In this document: piece after piece, positions 6,015-11,238 of the stretch
How positions within the stretch are numbered: the stretch's first letter is position 1
Layout: every line of letters starts with the position of its first letter
Origin: a bacterium
Lineage (GTDB): Bacteria > Vulcanimicrobiota > Xenobia > RGZZ01
Direction of reading: 5' to 3'
DNA length: 11,238 nt
Assembly: GCA_021782195.1 (NCBI GenBank)
Contig: JAJXVI010000025.1
Span: 1 to 11,238, forward strand
Notes under the pieces: generated by a model
The model's database searches: none
What the model was told of the DNA's origin: nothing
Seen by the model: the letters and a program-made list of their open reading frames with translations, nothing else
Position numbers and translations under genes: made by a program

Positions 6015-6815
6015 GTGAGCACAGGAGACTTCCGACCCACGATACAACGACGGGTGCCACTTTCCGTGACCTGGCCCGTCATCACGATCCTGGCGGTGTT
6101 GAGCGGTGCGACGGGCGCGTTTGCACGAAATGCGGCGTCGGATGTCAACAACGTGCGCAAGGTCTTCCGCGATCGGAAGTCGATTGTGATCGGTGCGGTG
6201 CATCTGGCCGGAAACTGGGGACTGTGCGACGAGATCGTCGCCCCCGCTCCGGCCGGGTCCGCGCGCGCCATGCCCGGTGAACCCGTGGAAGGATCTCGGA
6301 ACATTCCGCGCCCCCCGTTCGCGGGCACTCCCGGCACCCGCGTGGCCCAGGCCCTGGTGCGCAAAGTGGACGACCAGTGGCAACTGATGGCCGAGTTCGT
6401 GGGCGCCGGATGGGCCACCCCGGAAGTGCTCACCTACCAGGAGGTTCCGACTGGAGCCATCCACCATCTGCTTGGCAACCGCCGGTTCAACACGATGAAG
6501 CCCATCATGAAGCTGCTTCGTCAACTCCAGACGGCCCGCTATCCGCAAGGGTACATCTTCCAGAACATCAGCATTGCGGAGAACTGGGCCCTCTGCTACT
6601 TTCTTTATCGCCACGATGTTCGGGCCAACAGCAAACGAGGACAGATCCTGCTGCGGAAAACCGGGGGCAAATGGTACCTCGTGCAGCAGGACATGCGTCC
6701 CATCCGCCTGCTGCAGTACGGCGTGCCGTTCCGCGATATTCGGCTCCTCCACGGCCTGCCGGCACTTGCCGAACCGCAGACGCACGTGCCGCAGACGCAC
6801 GTGCCGCAAAAATAG
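6015..6815 (+). CDS. Secreted protein with a duplicated unknown domain
   Basis: The protein has 266 residues from GTG 6015. AGGAAGAGG ends seven bases before this GTG, and a hydrophobic signal segment follows (about residues 14-37, ending ATGAFA), so it is probably exported. I do not recognise the family. Two copies of one pattern are visible: about 61-154 and 184-247. Shared elements, in order: 'A(G/E)NW(G/A)LC' (66-71; 188-194), a 'Q.L.RK....W.L' strand pair (112-124; 210-222), and 'L.Y..VP...I..L.G' (139-154; 233-247, with one residue gap). Each copy has one Cys, after NWxL, so the two could pair. The C-terminus ends in a short PQTHV PQTHV PQK repeat. The gene begins 65 bp after the HAD gene on the same strand and is probably in the same operon as the membrane-anchored Tim44-like protein. 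A periplasmic or surface role is inferred from the signal only. Confidence 0.82.
   Translation: MSTGDFRPTIQRRVPLSVTWPVITILAVLSGATGAFARNAASDVNNVRKVFRDRKSIVIGAVHLAGNWGLCDEIVAPAPAGSARAMPGEPVEGSRNIPRPPFAGTPGTRVAQALVRKVDDQWQLMAEFVGAGWATPEVLTYQEVPTGAIHHLLGNRRFNTMKPIMKLLRQLQTARYPQGYIFQNISIAENWALCYFLYRHDVRANSKRGQILLRKTGGKWYLVQQDMRPIRLLQYGVPFRDIRLLHGLPALAEPQTHVPQTHVPQK
6774..6803 (+). repeat. 15-bp tandem duplication at the 3' end of the secreted-protein gene
   Basis: CCGCAGACGCACGTG occurs at 6774-6788 and 6789-6803 without mismatch, and CCGCA starts a third copy before the stop. In frame it encodes PQTHV twice. It is a recent slippage duplication and does not look like a domain. Confidence 0.92.
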
Positions 6816-6832
6816 AGGACAACCAGCCCTGT

Positions 6833-6858
6833 CGAGGGCGGCGCGATGCGTCGCCTCG
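6833..6858 (+). terminator. GC-rich hairpin after the secreted-protein gene
   Basis: CGAGGGCGGCGC (6833-6844) pairs with GCGTCGCCTCG (6848-6858) around a three-base loop, giving about 11 base pairs with one bulged G and one G-U pair. It starts 18 bases after the stop at 6813-6815. There is no U run after it, so termination is inferred from position in a convergent gap. Confidence 0.45.
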
Positions 6859-6976
6859 GAAGCGCCAGGTGACCGTCAATGCCGCGAGCCCCCCGCGACA
6901 CCTTCCCTCCAGGTGCCCATCACGCTCGCGGGGAGACAGTCGTTGAGAGCGTGGTCGGCAACGGTTCACGCTTTCA

Positions 6977-6996
6977 CTCGGCGCCCCCGCGCCGAG
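6977..6996 (-). terminator. Strong GC-rich hairpin after the radical SAM operon
   Basis: CTCGGCGC (6977-6984) and GCGCCGAG (6989-6996) form a perfect 8-bp stem with a CCCC loop. It lies 15 bases past the stop of the second radical SAM gene, in the convergent gap. No U tract follows on either strand. It probably ends or protects the transcript of the radical SAM operon and may act in both directions. Confidence 0.5.
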
Positions 6997-7011
6997 ACCG
7001 TCGGGGCAAGG

Positions 7012-8628
7012 TCAGGTGGTAACCATTTCAAAGACGTCGAGCGAGCTTGCATCGGTTCCGTGAATGAGAAGCTCGCCGGCTGCGTTCCCCTCGCCGTCCT
7101 GGTTGCCCGCACTCGACCCCGTGACTTTCTTTCTCTTCGCGAACTTTGGCGAGTTCGCCCCTTCGAAGCCCAGGTTCTCGGCCATGTCGGGGTTATCGTA
7201 GAGCATCCACATCAACTCTTCATACACGATGAGATAGAAGCCGCACATCGGTGACTCGCGCCACACGGTTCCGTACTTCGCGAACACCTTCGAGGTGCAA
7301 CCGCCGCTGCAGATACGCTTGAGGTGACACGTGCTGCACTTGGGGATGTTGTCGACGGTGCGACGCTGGAGATCGGCGAGGATCGGATTCGTGTCCACGA
7401 GCGATTTGATGGTAAAGCTCTGGTCGTGGATGTTCCCCACTCGAAAGTACTCGAGGCTGGCCATCTCCTCGCACGCGAAGATCCCGCCGTCGGTGCCGAA
7501 ACCCAGGACGCTGTTGCCCACGCCGCACGGCGATCGGTAGCACATGAACGGACGGTTCTTGGTCGTCAGGTTGTTGATCTTGTTGTTGATATCGGAAATG
7601 TTGAGGTGCTCGCCGTGTTCCCGTGTCCACGCCAGCGACTCCCGCACCATCTCCAGCCAGTAGCGCGCAAACGCTTCCTCACGCCCGGCCGGAAACTGCA
7701 GTTCCTTCGGCGCGCGCCCGATCGACGACGAGTAGTTGACGCGAAACGATCGGAACCCCTGCTCGCGGAACCAGCGCGAGGTGGTCAGATAGTCGCTCGG
7801 GTCGTGCAGCACCGCAAGCACGCCCACGTTCAGCCCCAGATCCATGGCGCGCTGGGTATTGCCCCACACACGGTCGAAGCTGCCCTTGCCGCGCGCCGTG
7901 AAGCGCTGCCGATCGTGCACCTCCCCAGGGCCGTCGAGGCTGACCCCGACAAACACCCCCTCGTCCTTGAGCCCTTTCACCCGCTCCGCCGTCAGCGTGG
8001 TGCCGTTGGTTTGCACCATGAACACAGGCTTCTTACCGACGCGCTCAGCCACTTTCTTCGCGTGCCGGATGACCGCCATCATGTTGTCGTATTCAAGCAG
8101 GGGCTCGCCGCCGTGAAAGTCGATGGTGAAGGTTTCGGGCGGGTTTTCCGTCAGCAAGCGGTCCACGATCTTCACGGCCGTGTCGAAAGGCATGCGCGAA
8201 CCGCTGGGCAGGGCGTCCGCCTGACAGTAGGTGCACGCAAGGTTGCACTTCTCCGTCATGTGCAAACACAGGAATGTCGGATAGCTCTGTGGCTTCTTCC
8301 ACAGCTTCTCGTGGTTGTAGTACGACTTTCCAGCGATCTCCACCATCCCCATGGAGTAGAGTTCAAGCAGGAAAGCTTCTCTCTCACGCACGGTCATGGT
8401 GTTTTCGATCTGCAGGAACTCCCGCACCGTCATGGCCCGCTGCAGCTTCAAGAAATGGCGCAGGCGGTCGCCTTCAAGGATGAGCCACGAGCCCGACTCG
8501 CGCTCGATGAACAGCACGCGGTTTCCCCGGCGTGACTGATAGAGGTTCGCCGTGCGGGTCACCAGCGAGGTGGCGTGCAGCAGCGGGCTGTGTTCCCGAT
8601 TGTTGATCTTCTGAACGGTCAACGTCAC
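7012..8628 (-). CDS. Radical SAM/SPASM peptide or protein maturase, second gene of the pair, with C-terminal tail
   Basis: The protein has 538 residues from GTG 8628, with GGAGG seven bases before it. Residues ~18-105 form a small domain like PqqD/RRE, which in RiPP enzymes holds the precursor leader. The radical SAM core follows: Cys128, Cys132 and Cys135 (CNLACTYC) bind the SAM [4Fe-4S] cluster, GGEP is at 173-176, and 'QTNGT' and 'SLDGP' are at 206-210 and 230-234. The SPASM domain has Cys363, 368, 386, 431, 434, 440, 444 and 462, enough for two auxiliary clusters. Related enzymes make thioether or carbon-carbon crosslinks in peptides (sactisynthases, PqqE) or formylglycine in sulfatases (anSME); no sulfatase is present here. 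About 50 residues after NLG (488-538) have no counterpart in the paralog; they are polar and Gly/Ala/Ser-rich and end SLDVFEMVTT. It starts 16 bp after the paralog's stop, so it is co-transcribed. The substrate is unknown. Confidence 0.93.
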   Translation of the reverse strand: MTLTVQKINNREHSPLLHATSLVTRTANLYQSRRGNRVLFIERESGSWLILEGDRLRHFLKLQRAMTVREFLQIENTMTVREREAFLLELYSMGMVEIAGKSYYNHEKLWKKPQSYPTFLCLHMTEKCNLACTYCQADALPSGSRMPFDTAVKIVDRLLTENPPETFTIDFHGGEPLLEYDNMMAVIRHAKKVAERVGKKPVFMVQTNGTTLTAERVKGLKDEGVFVGVSLDGPGEVHDRQRFTARGKGSFDRVWGNTQRAMDLGLNVGVLAVLHDPSDYLTTSRWFREQGFRSFRVNYSSSIGRAPKELQFPAGREEAFARYWLEMVRESLAWTREHGEHLNISDINNKINNLTTKNRPFMCYRSPCGVGNSVLGFGTDGGIFACEEMASLEYFRVGNIHDQSFTIKSLVDTNPILADLQRRTVDNIPKCSTCHLKRICSGGCTSKVFAKYGTVWRESPMCGFYLIVYEELMWMLYDNPDMAENLGFEGANSPKFAKRKKVTGSSAGNQDGEGNAAGELLIHGTDASSLDVFEMVTT

Positions 8629-8644
8629 GTCGATTCCTCCTCGG

Positions 8645-10105
8645 TCAGGTCACGCCCAGGTTCTCAGCCAGGCGTCGGTCGCGCCAGATCTTCCACATGA
8701 GTTCTTCAAACACGACCTGGTAGTAACGGCACATCGGATCTTCGCGCATGGTCGTGCCGTAGTAGGCCAGCGCCTTGTGGGTGCAACCGCCACCGCAGAA
8801 GTGGCGAAGGTGGCACCGAGAGCACCTGGGAATGTTTTCGACCCGACGTTGTTTGAGCAGCGCATAGTTGGGCGATTCGCGCACGACGTCGGGAAGCGTT
8901 CGAGCTCCGAGCTGCCCGAGCAGAAACGTCGACTTCGTATTCCGCTCGAACTCCTCGCAGGCATAGATCTCGCCTTTCGTGCCGAACGACAGAATCGCGT
9001 CTCCCGCGCCGCACGAAGAGCGCATGCACATGTAGTCGCGGTTCCGGGTCAGCAGCACCGCAATCATCTGGTTGAGGTCGTTGATTTGCAGAAGCTTCTT
9101 CTCGCGCAGACACCAGTCGTGCGCCCATTCCACCATGTCGAGAAACCCGCGCGCGAACGATTCCGCGCGGTCTGGCGGAAACTCGAGCATATCGCGAGCC
9201 CGGCCCAGGCGACTCGTGTAGTTGAAGCGAACGTGGTGGAAGCCGTGGCCGACAAAAAATTCCAGAATTTCCCGATAGGTGTGCGGCTCGTGAACGACCG
9301 CCAGGGGGGAGACGCGAAGCCCGATCTCTCGCGCCGCCAGGAGGTTCGCGAAGACCTCGTCAAACGAGCCGCTCCCGCCCGCGCGAGGACGGTAGCGGTC
9401 GTGCAGGTGACGGGGACCGTCGAGGCTGACCCCCACCCCCACGCCAAGATCGGTCAACAACCGCGCGCGCTCACGGGAAAGCAGGGTGCCGTTCGTCTGC
9501 ATGATCCACGCGACCGCCTTGCCGCAGTCGTCGGCGACCTGACGGCCTGCACGTATGACTTCGACGATGTCGTCGAACAGCAGGAACGGCTCGCCCCCAA
9601 GAAAGTCGATGGTCAGGGAAGGTCCGGGCAGTTCGCGAATGGCCTTTCCGACTGCGGCGTGCATCGTGGCAATTGGCATGCGGTCGAGTTCGGCGCCGGC
9701 ATCGGCATAGCAGTAGGAGCACCGCAGGTTGCATCCCTGCGCGACGTGGATGGAAACGAACGAAGGGAGTTCGGGGGGACGTTCCCACATCGCGCGCGTA
9801 TCGTGAAAGGGACGACCATCGACGCGGATGAACCCCTGCTGATACATACGTGCAAGCAGAGCGCGAGCGTCGGAGGGCGCGACCCCGCCTGCGCTTGCCG
9901 CGCGGACGAGCGCGTCGACCGACGTCGGACGATCGGCGCCACCGAGCAGGCGCCAGGACGGCTGCGAAAAGACGCCCCAGGAGGCACTGCGGGGTTCCAC
10001 AACCAGCACGTGCTCGCCACGTCGACTCAGGTAGAGCATAGCCTCCCGCGTCACGACGGCGTGCGCGGCGAGCCCAGGTTCGACCGGCGTACGGGCTGCA
10101 GGCAT
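8645..10105 (-). CDS. Radical SAM/SPASM peptide or protein maturase, first gene of the pair
   Basis: The protein has 486 residues from ATG 10105. GAGGAGAG lies five to six bases before that codon, which favours it over in-frame starts at ATG 10178 and GTG 10225 whose extra residues are low-complexity. An N-terminal PqqD/RRE-like region (about 14-100) precedes the radical SAM core with Cys125, 129 and 132 (CNLRCSYC), GGEP at 170-173, 'QTNGT' at 203-207 and 'SLDGP' at 227-231. The SPASM cysteines are 360, 365, 383, 428, 431, 437, 441 and 459, with the same spacing as in its neighbour. The two proteins align along their whole length ('FNYTSRLGRA' against 'VNYSSSIGRA') but are clearly diverged, so this is an old duplication. 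It ends at NLGVT without the neighbour's tail. Paired SPASM maturases are known in thuricin CD biosynthesis (TrnC/TrnD). The gene is first in the operon, about 130 bases after a good promoter. Confidence 0.94.
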   Translation of the reverse strand: MPAARTPVEPGLAAHAVVTREAMLYLSRRGEHVLVVEPRSASWGVFSQPSWRLLGGADRPTSVDALVRAASAGGVAPSDARALLARMYQQGFIRVDGRPFHDTRAMWERPPELPSFVSIHVAQGCNLRCSYCYADAGAELDRMPIATMHAAVGKAIRELPGPSLTIDFLGGEPFLLFDDIVEVIRAGRQVADDCGKAVAWIMQTNGTLLSRERARLLTDLGVGVGVSLDGPRHLHDRYRPRAGGSGSFDEVFANLLAAREIGLRVSPLAVVHEPHTYREILEFFVGHGFHHVRFNYTSRLGRARDMLEFPPDRAESFARGFLDMVEWAHDWCLREKKLLQINDLNQMIAVLLTRNRDYMCMRSSCGAGDAILSFGTKGEIYACEEFERNTKSTFLLGQLGARTLPDVVRESPNYALLKQRRVENIPRCSRCHLRHFCGGGCTHKALAYYGTTMREDPMCRYYQVVFEELMWKIWRDRRLAENLGVT

Positions 10106-10179
10106 CAAAACTCTCCTCGCGCTCACAGGCTGGTCGGCACGACCGGTTCCGGCCCCACCGCGAGCGCGCACGAACATAT

Positions 10180-10211
10180 CCCTGCAAAAAGGCCACAAGG
10201 GGGCCGCAGGG
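10180..10211 (-). other. Stem-loop in the leader of the radical SAM operon
   Basis: On the minus strand CCCTGC (10211-10206) pairs with GCAGGG (10185-10180), and inside it GGCC pairs with GGCC around a seven-base loop, with a five-T bulge on one side. It lies in the predicted 5' leader, about 25 bases after the likely start of transcription. It could affect RNA stability or attenuation. It does not resemble a riboswitch I know. Confidence 0.4.
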
Positions 10212-10242
10212 GATAACAAAACCACGTTCCCGACTTGCGAGG

Positions 10243-10271
10243 ATTATAGCAATGCCCACCCACCGATTCAA
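10243..10271 (-). promoter_or_regulatory. sigma70-type promoter of the radical SAM operon
   Basis: On the minus strand TTGAAT (10271-10266) is followed after exactly 17 bp by a perfect TATAAT (10248-10243). Transcription should start near 10236, leaving a leader of about 130 bases before ATG 10105. This is the best promoter match in the window and stands out in GC-rich DNA. The start inferred from it excludes GTG starts upstream of 10236 for the first gene. Confidence 0.7.
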
Positions 10272-10309
10272 GGGCGCCCGCGGCCACATCGGGCGGGGCT
10301 CGTGCGCGC

Positions 10310-10343
10310 GAACACTGTTCACGAGATGAACACACGCTGTTCA
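10310..10343. promoter_or_regulatory. operator-like array of alternating TGTTCA / TGAACA half-sites
   Basis: GAACA (10310-10314), TGTTCA (10316-10321), TGAACA (10327-10332) and TGTTCA (10338-10343) follow each other. The last three are spaced by exactly 11 bp and form two overlapping perfect inverted repeats (6-5-6). The nonamer CTGTTCACG is repeated at 10315 and 10337, 22 bp apart. The array lies about 75-105 bases upstream of the predicted start of the radical SAM operon and upstream of the Uma2 gene, where an activator or a shared regulator would bind. Half-sites of the GAAC/GTTC type occur in LexA boxes, but the spacings here are not a clean match to one I can name. Confidence 0.55.
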
Positions 10344-10386
10344 CGCCAACGCAATATCCTGGCAACATCAGCGTGCGATCATCGTA

Positions 10387-10408
10387 CTGGCACCGACAAT
10401 GCTGCCAG
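10387..10408. repeat. 6-bp inverted repeat upstream of the Uma2 gene
   Basis: CTGGCA (10387-10392) and TGCCAG (10403-10408) form a perfect inverted repeat with a ten-base centre. It lies 79 bases before the preferred Uma2 start. It may be a regulator site or a leader hairpin, and it could also be chance. Confidence 0.35.
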
Positions 10409-10486
10409 CGGCCACGTCCGGCCGACACCAACCGACGGGACAGGGATCCTGTGCCGGAAATCGAAGAACGCGTTGAGGTGATTGAC

Positions 10487-11238
10487 ATGGCGCTGCCCAG
10501 GGCCTCCCGCGCCTCGCGAGCGACAGACTGGTCGCACGCACGCTGCCAGGATGTACCGGACCCCGCCGTACGAGCGTCTCTACGTGGAATCTTCGAAGAC
10601 GACGGAGAGCCATTGGAAGACGATCGACACGGCGACATCGCCCGACTGTACCTCATCGAGCCGCTCCGCACCTGGCTGGCCAGACAGGGCCGGAAAGCGT
10701 TTGTGAGTGGCAACTCCGCCATTTTCTACGACACCTATCGCAACCCCATCTCCCCGGATGTGTACGTCGTGCCGGAAGGGGAGCAGCGAGGGCAAAGTTC
10801 GTGGGACATCTTCGAGGAAGGAGGCCTGTGTCCGAAGTTCGTGATGGAACTCCAGTCTCGAAGCACAAAAAAGACCGATCTTACCCGCAAGATGGAGATC
10901 TACGCCACCGCATTCCGGGCCACCGACTACTTCCTGTACACCCTGCAAGGGGAACTGCTGGGATATCACCTGCAACCCGACGGGCGGTTCGCTCCCTGCT
11001 CGCCAGATGCAAATGGTCGGCTCCGGTGCGTTTTCGAGGACCTTTCAATGGGAATCGTGGACGGGTATCCTCGGTGGTTTGATGCGCAGGGGCAATTGCT
11101 ACGCACAGGTCGTGAGGAGGCGTTTATCGAGGAGCTGCGTGCGCAAGAGGCGCGAGCGCGAGCCGACTCCGAGCGAGCACGAGCCGACTCCGAGCGAGCG
11201 CGAGCCGACGAAGCAAGCACACAAGCCGACGAAGCGAG
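10487..11238 (+). CDS. Uma2-family (DUF820) PD-(D/E)XK-fold protein with C-terminal heptad repeats, cut by window edge
   Basis: The frame runs to the right edge (250 residues visible). ATG 10487 is preceded at five bases by GAGGTGA, a very good Shine-Dalgarno sequence; an in-frame GTG at 10451 is the alternative start and adds 12 residues. The Uma2 core is visible at about 45-165: 'NPISPDVYVV' (86-95, Asp91), 'FVMELQSRSTKKTDLTRKMEIY' split as Glu121, Gln123 and Lys135, and then 'DYFLYTLQGELLGYHL' (147-162). These match the PD...E-x-Q/L...K arrangement of the restriction-endonuclease-like fold. Nuclease activity of Uma2 proteins has not been established in general, so the function is open. From residue 223 a seven-residue repeat begins (RARADSE twice, then variants), which is likely to continue outside the window as a coiled coil. 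Uma2 genes often occur in many copies in cyanobacteria and planctomycetes. It is divergent from the radical SAM operon and shares its upstream region. Confidence 0.87.
   Translation, partial: MALPRASRASRATDWSHARCQDVPDPAVRASLRGIFEDDGEPLEDDRHGDIARLYLIEPLRTWLARQGRKAFVSGNSAIFYDTYRNPISPDVYVVPEGEQRGQSSWDIFEEGGLCPKFVMELQSRSTKKTDLTRKMEIYATAFRATDYFLYTLQGELLGYHLQPDGRFAPCSPDANGRLRCVFEDLSMGIVDGYPRWFDAQGQLLRTGREEAFIEELRAQEARARADSERARADSERARADEASTQADEA
11153..11238 (+). repeat. 21-bp repeat encoding heptads in the Uma2 gene, continuing past the edge
   Basis: Four units of 21 bp start at 11153, 11174, 11195 and 11216. The first two differ at one base and encode RARADSE; the third encodes RARADEA and the fourth STQADEA. 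A highly charged seven-residue period fits a coiled coil or single alpha helix. The number of further copies is unknown. Confidence 0.9.

Noticed and set aside
5622..6809. Long minus-strand reading frame (395 codons) opposite the HAD and secreted-protein genes
   Set aside because: It crosses two supported plus-strand genes and their junction, so it is a shadow.
6816..7011. Precursor peptide gene in the convergent gap after the radical SAM operon
   Set aside because: Reading both strands gave only frames that run into neighbouring genes or are Arg-rich shadows, without a ribosome site. The gap is better explained by two hairpins.
7324..8535. Long plus-strand reading frame (403 codons) opposite the second radical SAM gene
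   Set aside because: Same shadow effect; the minus-strand gene has clear catalytic motifs.
7012..8628. Anaerobic sulfatase-maturating enzyme (anSME) as a specific name
   Set aside because: The core resembles anSME, but the N-terminal PqqD/RRE-like region, the tandem paralog and the absence of any sulfatase gene in the window argue against a specific anSME call.
8777..10216. Long plus-strand reading frame (479 codons) opposite the first radical SAM gene
   Set aside because: It is a mirror of the strongly supported maturase gene, caused by GC-rich codon use. It has no recognisable domain.
10123..10260. Cys-containing translation in the leader of the radical SAM operon as a RiPP precursor
   Set aside because: In that frame there is no start codon after the predicted transcription start and no ribosome site. 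The cysteines arise from GC-rich leader DNA.

Overview
The window is GC-rich bacterial DNA, and most long reading frames cast long antisense shadows. The gene content fits an uncultured Gram-negative-type bacterium such as a myxobacterial, planctomycete or related candidate-phylum lineage: a secretion/pilus ATPase with an MshEN domain, a Uma2-family protein, Tim44-like secreted or membrane proteins and paired radical SAM/SPASM enzymes. Nothing in the window fixes the phylum. No rRNA, tRNA, transposase or integrase was seen.

Layout, left to right. (1) 1-554, minus strand: N-terminal part of a GspE/PilB-type ATPase that runs off the left edge. It is followed by a 343-bp gap containing a small hairpin and an 11-bp tandem repeat. 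(2) 898-3539, minus strand: a stand-alone class I glutamine amidotransferase, then a 604-residue TPR protein. (3) A divergent control region, about 3540-3748, with a 28-bp direct repeat in two copies. (4) 3749-6815, plus strand: a membrane-anchored double Tim44-like/zinc-ribbon protein, a translationally coupled GmhB-like HAD phosphatase, and a secreted protein made of two copies of an unrecognised domain. (5) A convergent gap, 6816-7011, with two GC-rich hairpins. (6) 7012-10105, minus strand: two paralogous radical SAM/SPASM maturases in one operon behind a near-consensus sigma70-type promoter. (7) A 381-bp divergent regulatory region holding that promoter, a structured leader and an array of alternating TGTTCA/TGAACA half-sites at 11-bp pitch. 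(8) 10487 to the right edge, plus strand: a Uma2-family protein that ends in 7-residue repeats.

The most interesting part is the rSAM pair. Both enzymes have an N-terminal PqqD/RRE-like region, a CxxxCxxC radical SAM core and an eight-cysteine SPASM domain with identical spacing, so they look like peptide or protein maturases acting on a common or related substrate. No convincing precursor peptide lies beside them, so the substrate is either encoded elsewhere or is an atypical protein. The operator-like array, the structured leader and the C-terminal tail on only one of the two enzymes are the features I would examine first.
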